Positions 6,883 to 14,916 of a stretch of 37,237 nucleotides of DNA are shown here, one piece after another. Each line of letters begins with the position of its first letter. The stretch's first letter is position 1. The notes under the pieces were generated by a model, which had not been told where the DNA came from, searched no databases, and worked only from the letters and a program-made list of their open reading frames with translations. The stretch lies in IMG/VR virus record IMGVR_UViG_3300042392_001626, positions 1 through 37,237 of that record, one strand, 5' to 3'. Position numbers and translations under genes: made by a program. This DNA comes from a virus.

Positions 6883-8187
6883 TTAACGTGATATTTCTTC
6901 CCAGTCTAGAGATGCATGAATTTGTGCTGGATTACCACCTGAGGCAGTGCTTGCGGAAATTACCAGTGTTAATTCATTTGGAACTCCACTTAAACCATTG
7001 CGTTCAAGTTGAAATTTAAATAGCGCTTCTTTTAAAATATCAAGGGAAGGTTTGCTCTGAGTTGTAGAGCTCATATAACCAGATGCCAATATTCTTCCAC
7101 CGGTAATTGCACTAGCATCCATCTTATATTCTACAGCTGAATCTGCCGATGCTGGCTGCCAAAGTCCACTTCCACCAGTAGTTGCGCCTCCTGAAACTAC
7201 TTTCCATTTATAGTTAGTTGTTGATACAGGTAATATTGAAAGAGCAGTAAGAATTACAACTGCATCCAGTTTTGTAGATTTTAATCTCATTGTAAGTATT
7301 GGATAATCAGTGCCCGCAGCAGTTATTAAATTATATGGAGCATTAATTGCAGTGCCTATGCTTTGTTGCGCTCCATATAGTTGATATCCACCTTCTGAAA
7401 TTACTGTAGAGCATATTTGCTTAAGAGTACTTGTACTGCCAGTGTTAGAGGCATTTTCGATTTCGTATCGCAATGGCAGTGAAGCAGTAGTTATGTATGT
7501 AGAAGCAATTATATTAGCATGATGAAATGTATGGCATACAACAAATTTTCCATTAATTACAAAACCAACTCGAACGCTGCCAACTCCCAACCATTCAAAA
7601 TCCATCCATAAAATTTGTGCTTTAGAAATATCGAGAGTAAAGCCAGATGAACCGGTTCCATTTAATAATTTATCACCATTCCACTGTGATTGTGGTATCT
7701 TGATATTTTGCAAAGATCCATTTACAATTGTGCGTTTTACTATATTTAAAGTCGTGCCATCAAGTTCAAAATAGATGCCATTATCGGCACCATAATATCC
7801 TACACGTTGCACTAATCCTGCTTTTGCAGATGACATTACAAATGTATTGAGAACTAGCAATGATTTTCCAGGTTGATATGAAAAAACCTTCGTCGTTTCT
7901 CGCTTTACAGATGAGCCAGACAGTGCAGTAACACTACAATCAATTAGACCTTGGTTTGCATTAAATGTTGCTGTACCGCTACCAGCTACACCAGTACTCC
8001 AAAGACCATTATCAGCAAATCTATGACTAGAATCAAATAGAGTAAGCGGCGATGATGTACGCAGTCGGCCAAATGCGTCACCTGCAGTTTCAGACTGCAA
8101 TATTGATTGACTAGTTGAAACACTACTAGCATCAAGAAAGTCTTCTATCTTACGAGACAGCGTATAATTTTTAGTGTAGTGCGGCAT
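6883..8187 (-). CDS. Virion structural protein
   Basis: 434 residues rich in Ser, Thr, Gly and Ala with alternating hydrophobic residues, the composition of beta-rich virion proteins. Near residues 36-60 the pattern GDAFGRLRTSSPLTLFDSSH recurs in structural proteins of cyanophages and related T4-like phages. No signal peptide or enzyme motif is seen. It ends with NPAQIHASLDWEEISR. It lies within the late block, so a surface or tail-fibre-associated role is likely but not proven. Confidence 0.75.
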   Translation of the reverse strand: MPHYTKNYTLSRKIEDFLDASSVSTSQSILQSETAGDAFGRLRTSSPLTLFDSSHRFADNGLWSTGVAGSGTATFNANQGLIDCSVTALSGSSVKRETTKVFSYQPGKSLLVLNTFVMSSAKAGLVQRVGYYGADNGIYFELDGTTLNIVKRTIVNGSLQNIKIPQSQWNGDKLLNGTGSSGFTLDISKAQILWMDFEWLGVGSVRVGFVINGKFVVCHTFHHANIIASTYITTASLPLRYEIENASNTGSTSTLKQICSTVISEGGYQLYGAQQSIGTAINAPYNLITAAGTDYPILTMRLKSTKLDAVVILTALSILPVSTTNYKWKVVSGGATTGGSGLWQPASADSAVEYKMDASAITGGRILASGYMSSTTQSKPSLDILKEALFKFQLERNGLSGVPNELTLVISASTASGGNPAQIHASLDWEEISR

Positions 8188-8207
8188 TTTGTTATTAAAG
8201 TAATAGA

Positions 8208-9161
8208 CTATTTAGACTTGCGAACTAAACTTAACTCTTCTTCCATATCAGAAAAATCATAGTTATCATCACTCATTTCAATCTCATATTTTTCATCGAC
8301 CATCATATAGAGTTCATCGAGAGCGGTGTATATGCTTGCGATTGCTGCGCGAATGTCTTCGTCAATTGAGTCAAGATCTGAGAGTGTGCTATAGATGTCA
8401 TCAGTCATTTCTGAAACGTCTTCTAAGAGAGCAAGTGATTCTCCGACTGGATCAGCTTCTTCTTCAGTGCCTTCACTGTAAAAATCTTCTCGATCAAATT
8501 CTGCTTTCGTTTTATCGAGTGCTTTAAGAGCGTCATTATAGTCAGAGAATGTTTGCGAATCTGCGCCGCGATAGACTACTGCATACGGGCGAGTCTCGTC
8601 GTCTAAGATCATAAAAAATAGATTTATCCAAACGCGTGGACGAGTTGACACTCCATATATTGCTTGAATCTTTCCTTTTGTTATGTTTTTAATACCAAAA
8701 AAATGACCAGCAAATTTATTAACTGGAGCCTCGATAAATCCGCGCTTTTTAAGTGCTTTAACCAAAGTGGCATCAACTTCAACCTGCTCATAGACAGCAT
8801 CTATTTCGTCATCAGGCTGCTCTTCTTTGATGGTACGCATACGCTTCATCAGTGCCTTAGAGGCATCGTTTAACTTGGCATAGCTTTCAGTGCCGTCACG
8901 ATCAATGATGCGCCATGGAAGACGATCGTCATACATAACTGCAAAAAAGATGTCTGTCCATTTTCCAGCGCGCATTGGAATACCCCAAAGTTCTTCTACC
9001 TTTCCACGATTCGATCCTGGCTTGTATGTTGAAGATTCAATTGGAGCCTTTTCAAAACCCAAAGATTTTAGTGTAGAAATAAATACCTTATATTCTGCCA
9101 TCATGCGACCCAATAGATCGTCACCGGTCGATTCGTTTAAAATGTCGTTTAATGATTTCAT
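8208..9161 (-). CDS. Putative capsid-internal protein with a duplicated domain
   Basis: 317 residues. The N-terminus MKSLNDILNE is short, basic then amphipathic, and ends in L-x-E like T4 capsid-targeting peptides. Two copies of a ~75-residue domain follow, at about residues 32-106 and 137-217. Each has a GF-x-x-AP start, a KGK/RGK...I/LWG-type centre, a W-(T/I)-(D/N)-x-FF strand with DD, and an acidic-aromatic end (LNDASKALMK / YNDALKALDK). The last 100 residues are very acidic (EGTEEEADP, SDLDSIDEDI, DMEEEL). Its ATG overlaps the end of the upstream gene's stop by four bases. Function unknown. Confidence 0.7.
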   Translation of the reverse strand: MKSLNDILNESTGDDLLGRMMAEYKVFISTLKSLGFEKAPIESSTYKPGSNRGKVEELWGIPMRAGKWTDIFFAVMYDDRLPWRIIDRDGTESYAKLNDASKALMKRMRTIKEEQPDDEIDAVYEQVEVDATLVKALKKRGFIEAPVNKFAGHFFGIKNITKGKIQAIYGVSTRPRVWINLFFMILDDETRPYAVVYRGADSQTFSDYNDALKALDKTKAEFDREDFYSEGTEEEADPVGESLALLEDVSEMTDDIYSTLSDLDSIDEDIRAAIASIYTALDELYMMVDEKYEIEMSDDNYDFSDMEEELSLVRKSK

Positions 9162-10114
9162 GCGTCTTGAATATACTTATTAAAGTTTTCTTTTAGTTCT
9201 ACGATTGAAGAATAGCTCGGTGATGTAAGAGCATATTCATAGAGAGCATCACTATCAGTGCAACCAGTTGCAAGTGAAACAATCTTCATGATACGAAGAG
9301 TTTCGAGGCTAATTTCTTCTTTGATTGGATAGCCAACTTGTGCAACCTTCTTTGTCTTTACAATCTTTAGTTTTGAAGGATGTGGGCTTGAAATTGGCGG
9401 AAGGTGTGCGCTGCGTATGCTACGCTTTGCTCCGTCTTCACTTGATGAAGTTGCAACTACTGTGCCGTCTGTAGTGTCTACTACAGCATAAAGTTCGCGC
9501 ATTTCATTGATAGATTTTTTACGAGATTTCATCATCAACTCATAGGTACGTCCTTCATAACCGTTTTTTGCCCACAATTCATGTTCGTCAGGAGTTAAAA
9601 ATTTCATAAGATCAGCAATTGCTTGCCAATTTTCAGTATCGATATAACGATTGATTTGACTTGCAGATACTTTGACTGCTGCTTCCTTTGAGATACTCTC
9701 TTCAAGTTCAACCTCTTCCTTTTTACTAAAGTGCGCCTTATATTTTTCCCATGCTGCTTTAGTTTGTTCTTCAGAATGATTTGGATACATCTTTTTATGC
9801 TGTTTTGCAAAGTCAACATAGTTTGTAATTACTGCTTCTTCTATACTCTCATTGCGTTGAGCAGCATAATAAGCGCCAAGCGCCATCTTGATGCGTTCTT
9901 TTTTTGACTTTCCGGAGAAGCGAGAGTTGTCACTATCAATAAAATCACGAATCCAATCTCCGACAGGATCACTCTTTTTTAGTATTTCAGATAAACTTTT
10001 AGTTTTCATATATTGTTGTATGCTTTGCCCAGGTGTGTCTTTTATATATTTATACAATAAGGCTTTTGTGCCCTCAAAGCCGGCACCATATTCTTCATCG
10101 AGTTCCAAATTCAT
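9158..10114 (-). CDS. Putative prohead/capsid-associated phage protein
   Basis: 318 residues. The segment SDPVGDWIRDFIDSDN followed by SRFSGKSKKERIKMALGAYY matches a pattern common in T4-like phage proteins (D-F-x-x-SD ... F-x-GKSK-x-x-R-x-x-MA). A second motif is VDFAKQHKKMYPNHSEEQTK. The long start at 10114 overlaps the upstream gene by 20 bases. An internal ATG at 10009 (MKTKSLSEIL) also exists, with TATAAATA at 10047-10054 upstream. I keep the long form because the extra residues include KYIKDTPGQ, which I have seen conserved in similar proteins. Function unknown. Confidence 0.65.
   Translation of the reverse strand: MNLELDEEYGAGFEGTKALLYKYIKDTPGQSIQQYMKTKSLSEILKKSDPVGDWIRDFIDSDNSRFSGKSKKERIKMALGAYYAAQRNESIEEAVITNYVDFAKQHKKMYPNHSEEQTKAAWEKYKAHFSKKEEVELEESISKEAAVKVSASQINRYIDTENWQAIADLMKFLTPDEHELWAKNGYEGRTYELMMKSRKKSINEMRELYAVVDTTDGTVVATSSSEDGAKRSIRSAHLPPISSPHPSKLKIVKTKKVAQVGYPIKEEISLETLRIMKIVSLATGCTDSDALYEYALTSPSYSSIVELKENFNKYIQDA
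10047..10054 (-). promoter_or_regulatory. Possible internal late promoter box
   Basis: TATAAATA inside the gene at 9158-10114, 37 bases before an in-frame ATG at 10009. It could give a shorter protein starting MKTKSLSEIL. It may also be only the coding sequence for LYKYIK. Confidence 0.3.
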
Positions 10115-11156
10115 GACCTGCTACTCTTTGCATTTGTGCTTTAAATTCTTCGAAATCTGGTTTGTCTTTGTAATATTTAATAGTGCGTGAAGAGTCATCT
10201 TTGCCCTTTATTCTCCATTTATATCCAGCTTCTAAACGATCTGGTTTGGTAACTTTTACCACACGACGCTCATAACCAGCTTCCCAGGTTTCTTCATCCA
10301 AAACTAGTTTTTCTCGTATGTCATGTATAAAAAATTTAACTTGTGAGTCGCTGCCTTCTGAGACACACGTCACATAGTTAGGACCGCGACTGACAATCTC
10401 ATACTCGCGGTTGTCTTTTATTGACACCACACTGTCTCCAACATTATAAATTTCTCCAGCAATATAGCGCTCGCGCGTTTCGCTTAGTGTTTCAAATTGA
10501 ATATGCTTACGGAAGTTATGACTTTCTTTAAGTCCCATACCCTTGCGAACTGCATTGAAGAGATCTTTTACGTCGCCGTATGTCTTTGGCACGCCTTTTG
10601 CAAACGTCTCAAGATCATTGGTCGCTGCGGCGCTTCTCATCTTGCTTGCGCTAACTTTAAATGTGCTCTGTCCAGTGACTGCATCCACATCAGGGTCACG
10701 TTGACCGGTAGAAACAATATTGATGCCGTCTTTAAAGTTATAGTATCCGTGGGTGCCTTTTACTCCGTTATACTTTTGGAGAGTCTTTTTAAATTCTTCT
10801 ACGCGATCGCTGCCTACAGCAACCGTAAGCCGAGTGTATCCTTCGTCGTATAGACTTGAAGCAACATTAAAGATATTTTTTAGCGAACGATCGAGTATAA
10901 TATTGCGACCATATTGAGGAAACATCTTGCGCATAAACTTGATCTTTTCATCATAACTCAGAGGATTTTTCTTAGGATCCTCACTCTGAGAAGCATAGAT
11001 TCGGAATGGTTTGCCCTTTGCAATTTTCTTTGATATGGCATCAAAGTTTTCTTCATGACCTACCGTAGGCGGATTAAAGCGTCCAAAGGTAATAACAATT
11101 TCCTTTGTAGTCTCTTCTAGGTATGTTTTAAACGATTTCAATTTTTGATCAATCAT
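10095..11156 (-). CDS. Nucleotidyltransferase (NMN adenylyltransferase-like), putatively packaged
   Basis: 353 residues. GRFNPPTVGH at residues 25-34 is the (T/H)xGH nucleotide-binding signature of the nucleotidyltransferase superfamily (NMNAT, CoaD, glycerol-3-phosphate cytidylyltransferase). SASKMR at 169-174 is in the place of the conserved ISSTxxR motif. VAVGSDR lies between them. The C-terminal 140 residues contain a KOW/Tudor-like segment (GDSVVSIKDNREYEIVSR) of unknown use. The N-terminus includes KSFKTYLEE, again like a capsid-targeting peptide, so the enzyme may be cut by the prohead protease and injected. Substrate is not shown by the sequence; NMN and CTP-choline types are both possible. 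Confidence 0.8.
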   Translation of the reverse strand: MIDQKLKSFKTYLEETTKEIVITFGRFNPPTVGHEENFDAISKKIAKGKPFRIYASQSEDPKKNPLSYDEKIKFMRKMFPQYGRNIILDRSLKNIFNVASSLYDEGYTRLTVAVGSDRVEEFKKTLQKYNGVKGTHGYYNFKDGINIVSTGQRDPDVDAVTGQSTFKVSASKMRSAAATNDLETFAKGVPKTYGDVKDLFNAVRKGMGLKESHNFRKHIQFETLSETRERYIAGEIYNVGDSVVSIKDNREYEIVSRGPNYVTCVSEGSDSQVKFFIHDIREKLVLDEETWEAGYERRVVKVTKPDRLEAGYKWRIKGKDDSSRTIKYYKDKPDFEEFKAQMQRVAGHEFGTR

Positions 11157-11157
11157 A

Positions 11158-11811
11158 TTATTTTTGTGTTCTCGCTTTCATACGAGCATTCTCTTTTGCT
11201 CGTACCTGGCTTAGGAGTCTTTGTGCAAGGGATTTAATCATTGTTTTCTTTTGTGCTAACATTTTTTCAACACGAGCACGAGCCGCAAATGATAATTCGC
11301 CCTTACTCTTACCACCAGTAAGTCGTTTTGTAAGCTCATTACGAGCTGCACGTTGAGCACGCGCCTTTAGCACTTCATTGGAAGCACGACGACGAGCTGC
11401 ACGAGCCCGGCCTATTTTGATTCGTGATTTGAGGCGTCTCATAATTTGACGACGCTTGATACGCTGTTGCGGCGTTAGGGCTTCTACAAGATCAACCTCT
11501 TCCTTTAGCATTGCCAGCACACTGTCACGTGCATTTGTTAGCAAGTCTATAGAGGCCTGAACTTCTTTTGTCTTGTCTTGCTTTTTAAGACGATCTAGCT
11601 CTGCATTTATGCGGCGAAGTTCTGCATTCAACTCATATTTGGTCATTGTGTCATAGACAGACTCTTCCATTTCTGGCTCTTCTTCGCTGATCATCCAATC
11701 ACGCTTGCGCTTTTTGTATGCAGTGACAATAATATCAAGAGGGTCATAGTCATATGAGCCGTCAGTGGGGTCAACGGTTAAGAGATCTTTGAGTCTTACT
11801 TCTTTTTTCAT
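11158..11811 (-). CDS. Arg/Lys/Ala-rich putative DNA-condensing virion protein
   Basis: 217 residues in two halves. The first 110 are acidic-mixed and coiled-coil-like (YELNAELRRINAELDRLKKQ). The second half is extremely basic (QRIKRRQIMRRLKSRIKI, RARAARRRASNE, RAQRAARNELTKRL) and ends with SKGELSFAARARVEKMLAQK. Such proteins are common in the capsid region of T4-like phages. The composition suits binding packaged DNA, or a scaffold core removed by proteolysis. No enzyme motif. TATAAATA lies 12 bases before the ATG. No Shine-Dalgarno site. Confidence 0.7.
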   Translation of the reverse strand: MKKEVRLKDLLTVDPTDGSYDYDPLDIIVTAYKKRKRDWMISEEEPEMEESVYDTMTKYELNAELRRINAELDRLKKQDKTKEVQASIDLLTNARDSVLAMLKEEVDLVEALTPQQRIKRRQIMRRLKSRIKIGRARAARRRASNEVLKARAQRAARNELTKRLTGGKSKGELSFAARARVEKMLAQKKTMIKSLAQRLLSQVRAKENARMKARTQK

Positions 11812-11823
11812 ATGTAGATTATA

Positions 11824-11831
11824 TATTTATA
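11824..11831 (-). promoter_or_regulatory. TATAAATA late-promoter-like box
   Basis: Minus-strand TATAAATA ending 12 bases before the ATG at 11811. The predicted leader is only about seven bases. Confidence 0.45.
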
Positions 11832-11842
11832 TCTTTAAAACT

Positions 11843-12295
11843 TTAGTCACCCTTTGATTGTTTATGAGCCGTCCAAAGATCTGCGTCTGCAGTCTTTCGC
11901 GTTGGACCTCCCATAATAAAACTATTTACTCGCGCGTATGCCCATTGATGTTGGTTTGCACCCGGTCGATGACCGGTTTTCCATGCAGCCATGCCGCGAT
12001 CAAATACTTTTTTAAGAATGCTGTATGCTATGCCGGTCTTTTCTGCTTTCTTTTGGAGTGCACTCGTTTCTGACTCTTCAAGCTCTTCTCCATATTTGTC
12101 AGTATACGCTTGCGTCCATTTAGAAGTTTTCGTGTCAGCGCGAGCGTCACCTGGGGCAGGTTTATAAGCGCGCGGATCGTCGTCACTCATGCGGGTCTGA
12201 CGATTAAATTGAGCACTACGTTTGTCAGACGTGCTCTTTGACAGGCCTCGATAATAGCCACTATTTTCTTTTAAAAATTCTTTGAACGTTTTCAT
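11843..12295 (-). CDS. DUF5824-like phage protein with capsid-targeting-like N-terminus
   Basis: 150 residues. The start MKTFKEFLKE closely resembles the T4 internal-protein leader (MKTYQEFIAEA) with a possible cut after L-K-E. The C-terminal half has the conserved run LQKKAEKTGIAYSILKKVFD, RGMAAWKTGHRPGANQHQWA and ARVNSFIMGGP, which I recognise as the DUF5824-type domain of phages, function unknown. The middle (residues 30-65) is low-complexity and polar. Its ATG overlaps the end of the upstream gene by four bases. Confidence 0.75.
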   Translation of the reverse strand: MKTFKEFLKENSGYYRGLSKSTSDKRSAQFNRQTRMSDDDPRAYKPAPGDARADTKTSKWTQAYTDKYGEELEESETSALQKKAEKTGIAYSILKKVFDRGMAAWKTGHRPGANQHQWAYARVNSFIMGGPTRKTADADLWTAHKQSKGD

Positions 12296-12924
12296 GCTGA
12301 TGGAGTCGATGTGAAGTTTGTCATATAGTGATCGTCAGTATAGCTAACCTTTGTGTTTTCTACACTGTATATATTCGTATCAATCTTATAGCCTGGATTG
12401 CATGTTATAGGCTCATCACTCCATGCTTTGTCATGCCATATAATTCGATTGTTTGGATAGGCATAAAAATGACCGCTGTCTGCTTTAAAGAGATGAGCGC
12501 ACTTGTGTTCGCTTGTCTCTGAAAAGTTTGTGTCTAGTATCCCTTTATTTTCCCAAGCCCAATCAAGAGTGAAGAGATATTCTCCCCAAACTTTAGAGAA
12601 TGACGGAGTTATAAGTTGTGCTCTCAAACCTCTAAAGCGAGAGCGAGTCGACACGTCAATATACGGACTAAAGCAGTCCCAATAGACAAGCTCTTCGAGC
12701 GGAAGCGGATCGCATTCTTTCCAACAAAATGCTGAGAGCGGACGACGAGTCCAATTTACACCATTTGACAAGAATGCTTCAAAGAGCGGAACACGATTTT
12801 CAATTGAAGTCACTGAATGTATATTGACAGGAGTATATTCACCATGCCCCTTTTCGTGATTAAAAAGATATTCATTTCTTATGAAACACGTAATGTTCGG
12901 GGTGTTATGATTTAAGTATGGCAT
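12292..12924 (-). CDS. Conserved phage protein, function unknown
   Basis: 210 residues starting MPYLNHNTPNITCFIRNEYL, rich in Trp, His and Cys. Phrases such as GHGEYTPVNIHSVTSIENR and RRPLSAFCWKECDP recur, as I remember them, in cyanophage-type T4-like genomes without assigned function. No capsid-targeting peptide is present, unlike its neighbours. Several His and Cys residues could bind metal. It lies between two genes with capsid-targeting-like starts and is probably co-transcribed with them. Confidence 0.7.
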   Translation of the reverse strand: MPYLNHNTPNITCFIRNEYLFNHEKGHGEYTPVNIHSVTSIENRVPLFEAFLSNGVNWTRRPLSAFCWKECDPLPLEELVYWDCFSPYIDVSTRSRFRGLRAQLITPSFSKVWGEYLFTLDWAWENKGILDTNFSETSEHKCAHLFKADSGHFYAYPNNRIIWHDKAWSDEPITCNPGYKIDTNIYSVENTKVSYTDDHYMTNFTSTPSA

Positions 12925-12927
12925 AAT

Positions 12928-14166
12928 TTATCTCTCCCAACCTTTTATAATATTTGGATCAAAATTATTCTTAGAGAAGGTCATGCGGTCGACAAGCTTA
13001 ACGACATTATGTTTGATTCTGTCATTGATAGCAAAGCCTTCTTGTGGAGTCACTTGAAAGCCACTTGAAGTGCGCACAAATGTCTTCATCTTTTTAAGAG
13101 TGTCAAGTTTGCGTATAATAATAAGCTTGGCATCAATGAGTGCATTTTGTAGTTGATAGATGAGGTCTAAGTTTGCTTTGTTTGAATCAGAAAAGAATGA
13201 CATAAACTCATTGCGCTTTCCAGTTGCAGCGAGCTTTCCCTTTTCGCTCTTTTTAGATTCAATGTCTTTCTGAAACCGATCATTCACCCAATCTACCAGT
13301 CTTTGCACGTGTTGAGCGGTATTTGTGACAACTTCTCCACGACGAACGAATGTATTATTGAATGTCTCGAGTGTTTGAGCAAGAGTTGGGTCTGCTTCAA
13401 TTTGACGAAGTGTGCTGCCCGATATCTTTTGGAAAATACGTCCAGCCTCTGAAAGTTTAGCTGTTAATTGGTCAGTTTCAGTTGCAGTAAGTGTAGCTTT
13501 TCCAGACAGGTCACGTATATAGGTATCGCTAAACCAAACGCTTGGAGTCTTTTTAAGGGTACGAGAGTCAAAGCCATAGCTTGCCTTCATCGTCTCAAAG
13601 CTGCTTCCAGTGTATTGTGTATGAAACATCACACCAAGCTTTGCCGCTTTAATCTTGTCAGCCAGATCACTGTTTGCAGGAACTGCATAGACGATTGTGT
13701 TTGGTTGAAATGTAATATATTTTTCGCCGTCAAAAGTTTCAGTTGAAAGATCTTTTTGTGTGAATGCAATGTCGCCTTGAAGCACTCCCTTTATGCCTAG
13801 CTTTTGCAGTTCTGTAAACGCGATTGACAGTTTGTCAGCAAGGTCACCGCTCGTATCAGCACGCACGTCTTCAATGCTCTTATAGACCTTTGGATTTTTA
13901 TTGAATATACCCTTTTTAGCGACGAAGAATGCCCCATCACTTGGATCAGTTCCGGCAAATACTGCAGGCGCCCCATCAAACTTTGCAGCGACGTCATATG
14001 ACTGTGGACTGTTTCCAGCGAGCATGTCTCTCATGCTACGTAATGCAATAATTGCTTCACGAGCGCCTTTGACGCCGCCATATAATACCTGATCTTCTAG
14101 GTGCACCATATGAAGATTTTTGCCTTCAGTGCTTGCTTCTGTTAAGTGTTGTTTAAAGGTTTTCAT
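12928..14166 (-). CDS. DUF6267-type protein with ligase/nucleotidyltransferase motifs, putatively packaged
   Basis: 412 residues. The N-terminus MKTFKQHLTE is capsid-targeting-like. The remainder carries what look like the motifs of covalent nucleotidyltransferases (DNA/RNA ligases, capping enzymes) in order. Motif I is AKFDGAP with Lys62, then a strand ending FFVAKKG (80-86). Motif III is LQGDIAF (129-135), a IIIa-like strand is ITFQPNTIVYAV (151-162), motif IV is QEGFAI (375-380), and motif V is VVKLVDR (388-394). The gap between IIIa and IV, about 210 residues, is longer than in ordinary ligases and mostly helical. I recall the family as DUF6267 in phage annotation. The ligase reading is my inference from the motifs. 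Confidence 0.75.
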   Translation of the reverse strand: MKTFKQHLTEASTEGKNLHMVHLEDQVLYGGVKGAREAIIALRSMRDMLAGNSPQSYDVAAKFDGAPAVFAGTDPSDGAFFVAKKGIFNKNPKVYKSIEDVRADTSGDLADKLSIAFTELQKLGIKGVLQGDIAFTQKDLSTETFDGEKYITFQPNTIVYAVPANSDLADKIKAAKLGVMFHTQYTGSSFETMKASYGFDSRTLKKTPSVWFSDTYIRDLSGKATLTATETDQLTAKLSEAGRIFQKISGSTLRQIEADPTLAQTLETFNNTFVRRGEVVTNTAQHVQRLVDWVNDRFQKDIESKKSEKGKLAATGKRNEFMSFFSDSNKANLDLIYQLQNALIDAKLIIIRKLDTLKKMKTFVRTSSGFQVTPQEGFAINDRIKHNVVKLVDRMTFSKNNFDPNIIKGWER

Positions 14167-14169
14167 GTG

Positions 14170-14916
14170 TTAAAAATCTATAATGTCACGCCCACTTGCA
14201 GGCTTATCAACTATTACAATACGACCTGCGCTGTCTCCTTTTGACGGTGACTTTCCATAAATTTTGTGTGTACCATTTGGATATTTAGCAGACGGGTCAA
14301 ATGGCTGATCGTCACGACGGGCACGCAATCTAAAATATAGATCATGCTCATTTGCATATTTTTTAGCCTGAATTAAATTTCCATTTACAGTTAAAACGCC
14401 AGACGCAAATTTTGACTCTACATCCATGGGTCCAATGTACATATAATGAATAGGACCTCCCATAGCAGAATTACCAATCACAAGTAAATTTTTATCTGCA
14501 TCGTTTAATTTACCAAAAATATCAGGCACTTTTGAGCCTGACTTTAATTTATTTTTGACGTGTTGTTTGTATGCAGCAGCATAAAATCTAAAACCAATTC
14601 CAGGAATAATCTCTTCAATTCCGCTCAATCCACCACCGGCGAGTGATGGAGCACTCGTTCCCTTCATTGAAACGTTTACAACTTTTCCAGTTTTTAATAT
14701 AAGTTGAACGTCTGTGTATGGCTCAGATCCGCTAGACTGACGACCAGTATATTTTTGAGCGTCAACTACATCTTTTACTGTATCTTTTCCAGTTTTTACA
14801 GTTATAGCTTTCCCGCCATTCTTTTTAAACGCAGACTTTACTGCATTAACAAATGAAGTTTCTTGGCGTTCAGCTGATGCTCCAGCTTCTGTTATATACT
14901 CTTTAAAGCTTTTCAT
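14170..14916 (-). CDS. Putative packaged nuclease-like protein (D...SxK core)
   Basis: 248 residues starting MKSFKEYITE, a strong capsid-targeting match with a possible cut after I-T-E. The core YTDVQLILKTGKVVNVSMKG (Asp69, Ser83, Lys85) has the strand-turn-strand D...x-K layout of the PD-(D/E)XK nuclease fold, with Ser in place of the usual Glu/Asp. A Gly-rich APSLAGGGL follows. The gene overlaps the next one upstream by four bases, and that protein has the same core. The family is not named with certainty; nuclease activity is a hypothesis. Confidence 0.65.
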   Translation of the reverse strand: MKSFKEYITEAGASAERQETSFVNAVKSAFKKNGGKAITVKTGKDTVKDVVDAQKYTGRQSSGSEPYTDVQLILKTGKVVNVSMKGTSAPSLAGGGLSGIEEIIPGIGFRFYAAAYKQHVKNKLKSGSKVPDIFGKLNDADKNLLVIGNSAMGGPIHYMYIGPMDVESKFASGVLTVNGNLIQAKKYANEHDLYFRLRARRDDQPFDPSAKYPNGTHKIYGKSPSKGDSAGRIVIVDKPASGRDIIDF

